Numbered from the stretch's first letter, positions 1 through 7,032 are shown. The stretch: DNA of 12,444 nucleotides from Caldifarciminota bacterium (GCA_903908785.1 CAIVTL010000152.1:1-12444), one strand, 5' to 3'. The notes: a model not told the origin generated them from the sequence alone. A program made the numbers and translations.

Positions 1-1
1 A

Positions 2-61
2 TACTTCTTGAGAGCCGGCATGGAAGGCCAGCCCGGCGTGCTGAAGATAGTGAAGCAATAA
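2..61 (+). CDS. C-terminal tail of a secreted protein (partial)
   Basis: The frame is open from the window edge and ends at TAA (59-61), giving 19 residues, YFLRAGMEGQPGVLKIVKQ. The pattern YFLR-x-G-(6-8)-KIVK resembles the last strands of FlgD-like Ig domains, which commonly end secreted proteins of FCB-type bacteria (compare YFCTLAAEGQRFSRKVVLTE in the neighbouring remnant). The next start codon is only 12 nt downstream, so the two genes were probably co-transcribed. Only the tail is visible and the function of the main protein is unknown. Confidence 0.6.
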   Translation, partial: YFLRAGMEGQPGVLKIVKQ

Positions 62-73
62 TAGGAGGTAGAA

Positions 74-504
74 ATGAAACGTCTGATGCTTGTGGCTGTC
101 ATTGCAGCCACGGCGCTCCCGACGCTGCTGTCGAGGGATTTCGGGGACACAATACTTAATTCGTCTGTATTGACATCCGTGCCAGTGTTGCAGCCCCGAG
201 AGCTCCAGGCGACCTCGACCTACCCAAGCCTCGGATACTTGCGAAGCCCTTCCTGAACCCGGCAAGGACAAGGCTCAACATCGGCTACGCCCTGGCCAGA
301 CAGGCCAAAGCCAGCGTGAAGCTCTACGACATCGCGGGCAAACTAGCAAAGACGGTGGCCAGTGCGGACCAGAAGCCCGGATACTGCAACCTGACGTGGA
401 ACCGACAGGACGCAAAGGGTCGCACTTGCGCTTGCGGTGGCTACTTCTGCACGCTGGCGGCAGAGGGACAACGATTCAGCAGAAAGGTCGTGCTTACCGA
501 ATAG
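74..504 (+). pseudogene. Broken secreted protein: signal peptide and FlgD-like C-terminal domain in different frames
   Basis: An AGGAGG Shine-Dalgarno (63-68) sits 5 nt before ATG 74. The first frame encodes a signal peptide (MKRLMLVAVIAATALPTLLS) and then about 40 unremarkable residues, stopping at 254-256. A second frame, open from 160 to 504 with no start before 316, encodes a FlgD Ig-like domain: PFLNPARTRLNIGYAL, then KLYDIAGKLAKTV, then GGYFCTL, then RKVVLTE. These are the usual elements of such C-terminal domains (NP..., LYD..G, W-D-G, G-Y-F). The two pieces belong to one gene plan but are joined by a +/-1 shift somewhere in 160-256, and almost no mature domain lies between them. The likeliest explanation is an internal deletion plus frameshift. 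A sequencing error could explain the frameshift but not the missing middle. The real start of the second piece cannot be assigned. Confidence 0.6.
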
Positions 505-524
505 CTCCTCAAACCTCCGACATG

Positions 525-554
525 AAGGCTGCCCGCGTCGGCGCGGGCAGCCTT
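525..554. terminator. Strong hairpin, probable bidirectional terminator
   Basis: A perfect 13-bp stem (AAGGCTGCCCGCG / CGCGGGCAGCCTT) closes a TCGG tetraloop. It lies 20 nt after the stop of the FlgD-like remnant and downstream of the convergent minus-strand gene. The + strand continues GTGTTGAG, so the T-run is weak. Its placement between convergent genes supports a terminator for one or both. Confidence 0.7.
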
Positions 555-574
555 GTGTTGAGACTCTACCGGTT

Positions 575-595
575 GCGGCCGGGTTTTCCGGTCGC
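575..595. terminator. Second hairpin just past the minus-strand gene
   Basis: GCGGCCGG (575-582) pairs with CCGGTCGC (588-595): 8 bp including one G-T wobble, with a GTTTT loop. In the minus direction it begins 13 nt after the stop codon of the 609-980 gene, the right place for a terminator or 3'-end stabilising hairpin. No T-tract follows on either strand, so termination is inferred. Confidence 0.4.
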
Positions 596-608
596 ACCGA
601 GTGAACCG

Positions 609-980
609 CTACGGGGTCGGCGGCGCGATGTTGAATACGTCGCGCCGGATGGCATTCAGCACCGCCGGGTCCTGTCCGCGCGACGCCCACTTCTGGAGCA
701 GGACCTCGCTTGCCATCGACAGGCTTTGGCCGTTGATTTCCTGCTGGCGCATGAGTTTCCAGAGCTGACGGGCATAGCTCAGGTAGGGGACGTAGTTGGT
801 GGTGTGGACTCCGTGCGCATTCAGCGTGGTTCTTACGTCGGATTCCATGGAAACCATCTCCACGGTCGCCGCTTCGTACCGCTGCCGCATGCCGTCGTGC
901 AGGAGGTCAAGGGTCGCCTTGGCCTGCGCTGGGCTGTATTTCTTCTGCCAGCGCTCTATCCTTCGGATTACGTCAGACAT
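609..980 (-). CDS. Small hypothetical protein, 123 aa
   Basis: I do not recognise this family. The start at 980 is well supported: the minus strand carries AAAGGAG about 8 nt upstream of the ATG. The protein begins MSDVIRRIERWQKKYSPAQA and looks soluble and mostly helical, with no signal peptide, membrane segment or cysteines. Amphipathic stretches (roughly residues 1-50 and 65-115) alternate with a short turn region (HGVHTTNYVPYL, residues 56-67). It is the only confident gene on the minus strand here. It converges on the upstream remnant and is followed by two hairpins, so it is a single transcription unit. Normal amino-acid composition, a good ribosome site and terminators make it likely to be real; no function can be assigned. 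Confidence 0.75.
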   Translation of the reverse strand: MSDVIRRIERWQKKYSPAQAKATLDLLHDGMRQRYEAATVEMVSMESDVRTTLNAHGVHTTNYVPYLSYARQLWKLMRQQEINGQSLSMASEVLLQKWASRGQDPAVLNAIRRDVFNIAPPTP

Positions 981-1742
981 TGTCTCGCTCCTTTCGTCCG
1001 GTCTTCTCGGCCATACCTAACGCGGGTAACGTTCCCGTCCTGGAACAATACCCATGAGGAGCGGGCAGGCTGGGGCCTGCAAACGCCTCGTCTGTCCGTT
1101 CTTAACCACTTAGACGCTCGTAGCCGGATAACGGTGCTTCGCGGGCCAAGTCACTGGAACAGCAATAGATACGCGGTCCGGCCCTCGGCCTGGCATTCGG
1201 ACCGGGGTCCCGGGCGTGGACTTGCGAACGGGAGGGGGGACCGTCTCGGGGACGGTCTGGGCGTCGGACTCCGCGGCCGACGTTCCGGTGGTGTTGGGAC
1301 CGGTCGCGCAGTCCGCGGCCGGGCTTGCGGCTGCGGCGGAAGGAGCGGTGGTGGCGCGGGCAGCGCGCGAGGCAGTGGCGCGGCCGGCCTCGGGAAAGGT
1401 CGAACCGGCGGTCAGACGGGTTGATTGCGCGTCGGAAGGCCGCGTGGTCTCTTGGCCGGTGGCGCGGACGACGAGCGCCGCGGCGGGCCGAACCGCGCGC
1501 GCGACTGCGGCGGCGATGGCCAGCCGGGTGAAGACCGGGAAGCCGCTATCGGTGCCGGGCAGTGCGCCGGGTACAGGTCGCGCCGGTGCCCGCGTGTCCT
1601 TTCTCCTGACCGTGGCGCGGCGCGTCCGATGGCCGAGGCCGCGGACGTTCATCAGCACGGCGCGCCTGCCGTCTGCGACCCCTGGCGCAGACGAGAGCCG
1701 CCGTCCGTGAGCGAGCCTCTGCCGCTGACCGTCTCGGCAGTA
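981..1742. other. GC-rich stretch without a convincing gene
   Basis: About 760 bases lie between the minus-strand gene and the 1743 promoter. Open frames exist on both strands because stops are rare at this GC content. The best + strand candidate is GTG 1216 to 1710 (164 aa, Ala/Arg/Val/Gly-rich). A minus frame (1838 to 1110) is equally open and Ala/Thr/Pro-rich. Their third codon positions coincide, so high third-position GC cannot separate them; the + frame has the more coding-like order of first over second position by eye. Neither has a clear Shine-Dalgarno, a recognisable domain or normal amino-acid balance. Small inverted repeats are present: GACCGTC/GACGGTC at 1239-1257, GCAGGC/GCCTGC at 1065-1080 and CGGTCCG/CGGACCG at 1174-1204. 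This may be decayed coding sequence. Confidence 0.4.
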
Positions 1743-1772
1743 GTGGCAGGCGCACGTTTTGGGCGGTATAAT
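1743..1772 (+). promoter_or_regulatory. Sigma70-like promoter for the DUF4175-like/TPR unit
   Basis: A perfect TATAAT (1767-1772) has a 4/6 match to the -35 box (GTGGCA, 1743-1748) 18 bp upstream. Transcription would start near 1779, giving a leader of about 145 nt before ATG 1924 that is partly built from two 7-nt repeat arrays. The perfect -10 stands out in very GC-rich DNA. Confidence 0.5.
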
Positions 1773-1784
1773 CGTCACAATAGA

Positions 1785-1819
1785 AATGTCGAATGACGAT
1801 TGCCGAGTGTCGATTGCCG
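1785..1819 (+). repeat. 7-nt tandem array, five units (AWTGNCG type)
   Basis: Five consecutive heptamers in perfect register: AATGTCG, AATGACG, ATTGCCG, AGTGTCG, ATTGCCG. It lies in the predicted 5' leader of the DUF4175-like gene. The 17-nt string CGAATGACGATTGCCGA (1790-1806) recurs exactly at 8382-8398, so this word set is dispersed rather than purely local. Confidence 0.8.
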
Positions 1820-1883
1820 GAGCGCAGACAGCCGCCAAGAGCGCCAGGTACAGGACCCGGATGGCTCCGAAGCCGGTCCATTC

Positions 1884-1917
1884 CTAACGATGAACGTAGA
1901 ACGGTGAACGAAGAACG
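1884..1917 (+). repeat. 7-nt tandem array, four units (NNGAACG type)
   Basis: Heptamers ATGAACG, TAGAACG, GTGAACG and AAGAACG run from 1890 to 1917, preceded by a partial unit CTAACG. The array ends 6 nt before ATG 1924 and occupies the place where a Shine-Dalgarno would be expected. The same AAGAACG word is repeated at 9516-9536. Confidence 0.75.
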
Positions 1918-1923
1918 GTTTCC

Positions 1924-4900
1924 ATGAGACGCGGCGAAGTGATTGAGCGCAGGTTGAGCGCGCTGGTGCGGCAGCGCTGGGCAGCCGACCTTGTCGCGTT
2001 CGTTTTGCTTGGGCTCGGAGTTGCGGCTGTCGCGCTGCTGGTTGTGTCGCTGTTGTTTTTGGCCGGCTGGCTCGTTTGGCTTACGCTGCTGCCGATGGCG
2101 GTGGTGGCATGGGTACTGGCAGCAAGGAACCGGTTCCGGCACGTGTGCCGGCTGGTCGAGGAACGCTTCACGGAGATGCGCGGGAAGCTGATACCGGCGC
2201 TGGAGCTGAGCCGGTATCAGGGCGACGGCAAAGAGGGTTACTCACAGGAGATGATTGACGCGGCGGTCGCGGACGTTGAGAGGAAGCTCGCGCCGCTGCC
2301 CCTCACAAGGCTGGTCAACCGAGGGCATGTCCTGTGGTCGGCGCTCGTGTTCCTTGGCGCCGGCGCGATTTGCGCTCTCGTTGTCTTTGTCTTCGTTCCG
2401 GCGCGGGCAAAGGTCGGGCTGAGTCATGCCCTGAACCCGGGGGCGGCGATCGTCGAGTTCACCGTGGCTCCGGGTGATACAGCGGTGATGCCCGGCGGGA
2501 TGGTTGTGCTGCGGGCGCGGGTGTCGCCGGCCGGGGTGTTCAGAGCCGTTAGACTGGAGAGGACGGGGAAGGACATCGGAGAAGTGAACCGCCAAGGCCG
2601 GAAGGACAGGCAGAACGTGAGACTGGATACCGACACGTCTCGCGTGACAGTGGCTGCCGGGCACGGTTTCACGTACCGGTTCAGTGCCCTGGGGCAGAGC
2701 TCGCCTGAGTATCGCGTGCGCGTGCTCGAGCCGCTGAGTCTTGAGCGGCTGGTCTTCACGCTTCATCCCCCGGCTTATTCGGGACTGCCGGAGACAAGGA
2801 CGGCTGGCCGGGGACGGGGGACGGGGGACGGGGGACGGGGGACGGAGGAAGTCAGCGGGCTGAAGGGAACCGTGGTTGATGTTGAGGGCGAGGCGAACCG
2901 ATTGATGTCCGCGGGCAGGTTGATGTTGGGACCGGACACGCTCGCGCTGGCGATAGACCCAAAAGACTCGAGCCGGTTCACGGGCAGGTTCGTGGTCAAG
3001 AGCGATGCGTCGGGTGCCTTTGAGCTTGCCGACAATGAGGACAAGGTGCTTCAGCCGGCGGCGGAGGTGCAGGTGCGCGCGCTGACGGATGAGGCACCGT
3101 TCGTGAAGCTATTCATGCCCGGGCGCGACGTGGATTTGCCGGTTTCAATGAAGGTGCTGCTCGGCATCAACAGCCTTGATGACTTCGGGCTGGGTGAGCT
3201 CTATCTGCACTATGGCAAGGACTCGATTGACCGGCGGGTGCGGCTGAAGTCGGTCGCGGGCCGGCGCGAGGATACGACCCTGTACGCTTGGGACCTGACC
3301 GACGCGGGGCTGCTGCCGGGTGAGGTGATACACTATTTCGTGTCGGTGACCGATAACGACGTCGTGTCCGGGCCCAAGGCGAGCCGGACCGAGGAGTTCC
3401 TGATTCGGTTCCCGACCATGAACGAGATATATAATGCGGCGGTGCAGCAGACCGAGCACACCGAGTCCGAGCTGGGGCCGATGCAGTCGGAGCAGGCGCA
3501 ACTTGGCGAGGAACTGAGCCGGCTGTCGGACGAGATGAAGAAGAGCCGCGAGCTTTCATGGGAGGAGAAGCAGGCGCTGGAAAAGGTGCTGGGCGGCCAG
3601 GAAGGCATCATGCAGCAGGTCTCGGACCTGAAGCAGGAAGTCTCGGACATGATGAAGGAGATGTCGCAGGGGATGACCCTTGACCAGCAGACGATGGAGC
3701 GGATGGGCCAACTCCAGCAGATGCTTTCCGAACTCCTGCCGCGCGAGTTGCAGCAATCCCTGGCCCAGTTGCGCGACAAGCTGGAGCAGCAGTCGCCGGA
3801 CGTGAAGCGGGCGCTGGAGAAGTTCGAGTTTGACCAGGAGAAGATGAAGCAGGCGATTGACCGGGCCCTGGAGTTGCTGAAAAAGGTGATGGAGGAGCAG
3901 CGGCTGGAGGCGCTGGCCAAGAAGGCTGAGGAACTGGCCAAGGCGCAGGAGGACTTGACCGAGAAGCTGGGCAAGGAGCCGGGCGAGCGTTCGGCGCAGA
4001 TGGAACAGGAGATGAAGGACGCGCTGGACAGCTTGCAGAAGGAGATGCAGAACCTTTCCGATTCGATGTCGGACAAGGATATCGGCGACTCACTGGCCAA
4101 GCTGGCGCAACAGGCTGAGCAGGACAAGCTTTCCGAGATGGCGCAGGAACTCGCGAACCAGATGCAGCAGGGCAAGCCCGGCGAGGCGAAGCCGCAGAGC
4201 GGGAAGCTCGGGCAAAGCCTGAGGAAGTTGAGCCAGTCCTTGAGTTCCCTGAGCAAGCAGTTGAAGTCGAAGCGGTCGTCAGAGGTGACGCAGAAGCTGA
4301 AGGATGCGGCACAGGACCTCTTGATGGTCTCCGAGGAGCAGGAGAGGTTGGAGCAAACCACGGCCGGAATGGCCGACCTGTCCGCGAGCGCGGGGCAGGA
4401 GATGGGGTTGCATGACGCAACGCGAATCGCGGCCGAAAGCCTCGCGAGCCTTAGTTCGCGCAGTATGAGCATCGCGCCAGAATTGGGACAGGAGCTGGCC
4501 AAGGCGATGAACGCGATGGAGCAGGCGGCGCAGGCGATGGCGGACAACCGGGGCGGAGTCGCGCAGCCGGGCATGGCGCAGGCACGCTCAAGCCTGAACC
4601 AGACTGTGCAATCGCTGCTTGAGGCGATGGCCGCATCGCAACAGGGCGGCGGGATGTCGGGTGGGATGGAAGGCCTGATGCAGCAGCTCTCGCAGATGAC
4701 CGGCGAGCAGATGGGCATCAATGCCGGAATGTCGGGTTTCCCGATACCGATGCCCGGCGGCATGAGTCCCGGTCAGATGGCGGCTCTGAGTCGAATCCTG
4801 GGCAAGCAACGGGCGCTGCGCGAGCAGCTTGAGCAGATGCTCCAGTCCATGGGCGGCACCAAGCCGGGCCTGAGTTCCAGCCTTGAAGGGTTGCTGGATG

Positions 4901-5211
4901 AGATGAAGGCGGTGGAGAAGGATTTGTCCTCGATGAACGTGACCCGCGAGTTGGTCCAGCGGCAGGAGAGCATCCTTTCGCACCTGCTGGATACGCAGCG
5001 CAGCATCCGGCAGCAGGGGTTCAAGGAGGATAGGCAGAGCGAGTCGGGTAAGGAGTTCGACCTGATGGAACGGCCGCGCCTGCCCGATGACAAGGGCGAG
5101 CGGAACCGGCTGCTGCGCGAGGAGTTGATGCGCGCGCTCAAACAGGGCTACCCGGCGGAGTATGAGCAGATGATACGGGACTACTTCCAACGGCTGCTGG
5201 GCGAGAAGTAG
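1924..5211 (+). CDS. DUF4175-like membrane protein with long coiled coil, 1095 aa
   Basis: A large envelope protein. Hydrophobic segments at about residues 21-48 and 50-67 and a third at about 137-160 form the N-terminal membrane part. An extracytoplasmic beta-rich region follows (about 165-495) with the landmark HPPAYSGLP near residue 283. From about 499 the chain is Gln/Glu/Met/Lys-rich and strongly helical to about 900. Then come a Gly/Met-rich patch (about 905-960), more helix and a conserved-looking end, YPAEYEQMIRDYFQRL. This order and length match DUF4175-type proteins of FCB-like bacteria, which often sit near MoxR/BatA genes; the biochemical role is unknown. ATG 1924 is the first sensible start, but no clear Shine-Dalgarno precedes it, only a heptamer array. 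Residues about 296-309 are encoded by another 7-nt array. It is 3 nt from the TPR gene, so the two are probably co-translated. Confidence 0.85.
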   Translation: MRRGEVIERRLSALVRQRWAADLVAFVLLGLGVAAVALLVVSLLFLAGWLVWLTLLPMAVVAWVLAARNRFRHVCRLVEERFTEMRGKLIPALELSRYQGDGKEGYSQEMIDAAVADVERKLAPLPLTRLVNRGHVLWSALVFLGAGAICALVVFVFVPARAKVGLSHALNPGAAIVEFTVAPGDTAVMPGGMVVLRARVSPAGVFRAVRLERTGKDIGEVNRQGRKDRQNVRLDTDTSRVTVAAGHGFTYRFSALGQSSPEYRVRVLEPLSLERLVFTLHPPAYSGLPETRTAGRGRGTGDGGRGTEEVSGLKGTVVDVEGEANRLMSAGRLMLGPDTLALAIDPKDSSRFTGRFVVKSDASGAFELADNEDKVLQPAAEVQVRALTDEAPFVKLFMPGRDVDLPVSMKVLLGINSLDDFGLGELYLHYGKDSIDRRVRLKSVAGRREDTTLYAWDLTDAGLLPGEVIHYFVSVTDNDVVSGPKASRTEEFLIRFPTMNEIYNAAVQQTEHTESELGPMQSEQAQLGEELSRLSDEMKKSRELSWEEKQALEKVLGGQEGIMQQVSDLKQEVSDMMKEMSQGMTLDQQTMERMGQLQQMLSELLPRELQQSLAQLRDKLEQQSPDVKRALEKFEFDQEKMKQAIDRALELLKKVMEEQRLEALAKKAEELAKAQEDLTEKLGKEPGERSAQMEQEMKDALDSLQKEMQNLSDSMSDKDIGDSLAKLAQQAEQDKLSEMAQELANQMQQGKPGEAKPQSGKLGQSLRKLSQSLSSLSKQLKSKRSSEVTQKLKDAAQDLLMVSEEQERLEQTTAGMADLSASAGQEMGLHDATRIAAESLASLSSRSMSIAPELGQELAKAMNAMEQAAQAMADNRGGVAQPGMAQARSSLNQTVQSLLEAMAASQQGGGMSGGMEGLMQQLSQMTGEQMGINAGMSGFPIPMPGGMSPGQMAALSRILGKQRALREQLEQMLQSMGGTKPGLSSSLEGLLDEMKAVEKDLSSMNVTRELVQRQESILSHLLDTQRSIRQQGFKEDRQSESGKEFDLMERPRLPDDKGERNRLLREELMRALKQGYPAEYEQMIRDYFQRLLGEK
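2810..2851 (+). repeat. In-gene 7-nt array (GGGGACG)5, also a G-quadruplex motif
   Basis: Five exact GGGGACG units (2810-2844) are followed by a diverged GAGGAAG. The frame is kept, giving a Gly/Arg/Thr-rich stretch (GRGRGTGDGGRGTEE) between HPPAYSGLPETR and VSGLKGTVV, where the domain would otherwise run on directly. Five GGGG tracts with 3-nt ACG loops fit the intramolecular G-quadruplex pattern on the coding strand and in the mRNA. Confidence 0.85.
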
Positions 5212-5214
5212 GAA

Positions 5215-7017
5215 ATGACGAAGGGGAGAATGGCAAAGTCATCAGGGGAAAGGACAAAGGACGAAGGACAAAGGACAAAGCAAGTCGGAAGGGACAAAGT
5301 ACGAACGCCCCGGTCTGATTCGTCATGGTCATTTGTCATTCTCCACTTGGCACTTGCCACTTTGGCCTTGAGTCAGAGCAACCAAAGCGCCCTCATTCTC
5401 GAGCAGGCCGGGCAGGTTCAGCCGGCGTTCGATGAGTACCGGCTTGCCTTGAACGAGAACCCGCAGGACCTGGCTGCGTACATTGGTTTCGAGCGCCTGT
5501 CCGAGCAGTTGGGGCGCTACGACACGCTGGTCGCGGTCAGCCGGCGACTGGTGAAGCTGCAGCCGGACCAGCCGGACTATTCGTTTGGACTGATCGACGG
5601 GCTGCTCGCGATGGAGCGAACCGCCGAGGCCCGGGCCGAGGGACGGCGCGCGGCCGGGAAGTGGCCGGAGCGGTTGTCGGCCATCGGGGAAGTGTTCGCC
5701 CGGCGCAAAGACTACGCCCCGGCGATTGAGTACTACGAGCAGGCGCGCCGGCAAGGCGGGGAGGCGGCGTCGGGCGTTGACCGGCTGGTCGACCTGTACG
5801 AGGCAGCGGGTCAGCCGGCGGCGGCAACGCGCGAGATGGTGCTGGTCCTCAATACCTATCCGCAGTTCCTGGACCGCTACCGGCAGAAGCTTTCAGCTTT
5901 CGCAGTCCGGGGCGGCGCGGGCCTGATTGGCGAACTCGAGAAAGTCAAGGACCCCGGGGTGCGGGCGCGGGCGCAGGCCGCAGTCTATCTCGCTATTAAA
6001 CAAGACGTGGAAGCGGTGCGCGTGCTTGAGCCGGCGCTGTCCGCCCAGGAGCTGTACCAGTTCGCGCACGAATGTGAAGACCGGGGCGCGCTCAAGGCCG
6101 CGCTTGCGGTCTACCAGTACCAGAAGGCGCACGTCGATGCGGCACGGGTGCTCAGACTGATGGGGCGGCAGCAGGAAGCCCAGGCCGAGCTGGCGCAGGA
6201 CAACGGCACCGGGGCGCAGGTCGAGCTGGGCGAGCTGTACCGGGACCAGGGCGACTTTCAGCGGGCGGTGGACAGCTACCAGCGGGTGTTGGCGCGACAG
6301 CCGAACAATGAGCCGGCTTCGTTTGGGCTGGCATCGGCCCTGCTCGGGCTGGCCCGGACCGGGCCGGCACGGGCCGCGGCCAGAGGAAAGAGTGAAGAAC
6401 GAGGAGTGAAGACTGAAGAGGGAAATCCAAAGCCGCCCTCCTCAATCCTCCATCCTCACTCCTCAATCCTTTCCTCCGACCGGCTGCTCTTCCTTGTGGC
6501 CCGGACGTTCTTCTACGAGGGGCAGTTCGATTCGGCGGGCGCGTCCGTGGCCGAGTTGGTCAAGCGGTTTCCGCAGAGCCGGCTGGTGAACGACGGCCTG
6601 GAACTGGCGGTGCTGACCGGCAGCGGCGACCGGGCAAAGGAGCTGGCGCGACTGATGCTTGACTATGAGACCGGGGCCGGTGGGGCGGAGCAGGCACAAG
6701 CCCTGGCCAAGGGAGATGACCCGGTGGCGGAACAGGCCTGGTTTCTGCTGGCGCGGTTCCTCCGTCGCGAGCACAAGCCGAAGGACGCTCTGGCCGCGCT
6801 GGACGAGTACCGGCAGCGATTCGGCACAAGCTCGCTCGCGCCCAAGGCCAGGCTGGAACAGGCCTATGTGTATCGCGATGACCTGAAGGACGAAGCGAAG
6901 TACCGGGAGACACTCGAGCAGTTGATAATCGAGTACCCGGGTTCGGCCTACGTGCCGATTGCCCGGAACCTGCTGGCCGAGTCCGGCAAGCCGGTCGCGC
7001 CGGGCGGGATTCGTTGA
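5215..7017 (+). CDS. Exported TPR-repeat protein, 600 aa
   Basis: Helical-pair repeats of TPR type run through the protein: about 58-175 (for example AFDEYRLALNENPQDLAAY, AIEYYEQARRQ), about 336-381 (LGELYRDQGDFQRAVDSYQR) and about 502-600, the last resembling the TPR ends of envelope-assembly scaffolds (ALAALDEYRQRFG, LEQLIIEYPGSAYVPIAR). TPRs mediate protein-protein contact; partners are unknown, but the upstream DUF4175-like protein is the obvious candidate. Residues about 37-53 (SWSFVILHLALATLALS) form a hydrophobic export or anchor segment, encoded mostly by a 7-nt repeat array. Residues 392-419 come from a second, inverted pair of arrays inserted in frame. ATG 5215 is 3 nt after the upstream stop; ATG 5230, preceded by AAGGGG, is an alternative. 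No ATG, GTG or TTG lies between 5233 and the hydrophobic core, so the repeat-encoded N-terminus must be translated. Confidence 0.85.
   Translation: MTKGRMAKSSGERTKDEGQRTKQVGRDKVRTPRSDSSWSFVILHLALATLALSQSNQSALILEQAGQVQPAFDEYRLALNENPQDLAAYIGFERLSEQLGRYDTLVAVSRRLVKLQPDQPDYSFGLIDGLLAMERTAEARAEGRRAAGKWPERLSAIGEVFARRKDYAPAIEYYEQARRQGGEAASGVDRLVDLYEAAGQPAAATREMVLVLNTYPQFLDRYRQKLSAFAVRGGAGLIGELEKVKDPGVRARAQAAVYLAIKQDVEAVRVLEPALSAQELYQFAHECEDRGALKAALAVYQYQKAHVDAARVLRLMGRQQEAQAELAQDNGTGAQVELGELYRDQGDFQRAVDSYQRVLARQPNNEPASFGLASALLGLARTGPARAAARGKSEERGVKTEEGNPKPPSSILHPHSSILSSDRLLFLVARTFFYEGQFDSAGASVAELVKRFPQSRLVNDGLELAVLTGSGDRAKELARLMLDYETGAGGAEQAQALAKGDDPVAEQAWFLLARFLRREHKPKDALAALDEYRQRFGTSSLAPKARLEQAYVYRDDLKDEAKYRETLEQLIIEYPGSAYVPIARNLLAESGKPVAPGGIR
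5249..5302 (+). repeat. 7-nt tandem array (AAAGGAC type) at the TPR gene start
   Basis: AAAGGAC, AAAGGAC, GAAGGAC and AAAGGAC are in perfect register from 5249 to 5276, followed by a diverged AAAGCAA. Two more units, AAGGGAC and AAAGTAC (5289-5302), are offset by a few bases. It encodes the charged N-terminal residues about 12-29 of the TPR protein. Confidence 0.8.
5318..5373 (-). repeat. 7-nt array in opposite orientation, encoding the TPR export segment
   Basis: On the + strand the units are ATTCGTC, ATGGTCA, TTTGTCA, TTCTCCA, CTTGGCA, CTTGCCA, CTTTGGC and CTTGAGT, all in register. Read on the minus strand they become purine-rich words (TGGCAAG, TGCCAAG, TGACAAA), like those of other arrays. 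With the 5249 array this makes a facing pair about 15 nt apart. Translated on the + strand, the pyrimidine-rich words give the hydrophobic run FVILHLALATLALS. Confidence 0.75.
6389..6423 (+). repeat. 7-nt tandem array (AGANTGA type) inside the TPR gene, left arm
   Basis: Units AGAGTGA, AGAACGA, GGAGTGA, AGACTGA and AGAGGGA are in perfect register. They encode a charged insert (KSEERGVKTEEG) after the run GLARTGPARAAARG. With the 6438 array this forms an inverted pair: GAGGAGTGAAGA (6401-6412) can pair with TCCTCACTCCTC (6453-6464) at 11 of 12 positions. Confidence 0.8.
6438..6472 (-). repeat. 7-nt tandem array (NTCCTCA type) inside the TPR gene, right arm
   Basis: Units CTCCTCA, ATCCTCC, ATCCTCA, CTCCTCA and ATCCTTT are in register. 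The reverse complements (TGAGGAG, TGAGGAT) match the purine-rich words of the left arm 14 nt upstream. It encodes SSILHPHSSILSS in the protein, after which recognisable TPR-type sequence resumes (RLLFLVARTFFYEGQFDSAG). Confidence 0.8.
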
Positions 7018-7032
7018 CCGCCGTCGGGCCTT

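Noticed and set aside
1080..1135. tRNA-like 5' half on the minus strand (TCTAAGTGGTTAAGAAC resembles a D-arm)
   Set aside because: The D-stem does not pair well, no 7-base anticodon loop with flanking stem fits, and no canonical T-arm or acceptor partner follows.
396..1424. 342-aa open frame on the + strand
   Set aside because: It overlaps the FlgD-like remnant, the terminator hairpin and the whole 609-980 gene, and is Arg/Gly-rich with no domain; a high-GC artefact.
1744..1759. Sigma54 promoter (TGGCAGG)
   Set aside because: No GC pair at the required -12 distance; the perfect TATAAT fits sigma70 better.
2585..2621. Possible further heptamer array in the DUF4175-like gene (CGCCAAG, GCCGGAA, GGACAGG, CAGAACG)
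   Set aside because: Successive units share too few positions to tell from ordinary coding sequence.
3333..4763. 476-aa open frame on the minus strand
   Set aside because: A Ser/Cys-rich mirror of the Glu/Lys/Gln-rich coiled coil of the DUF4175-like gene; no start signal or domain.
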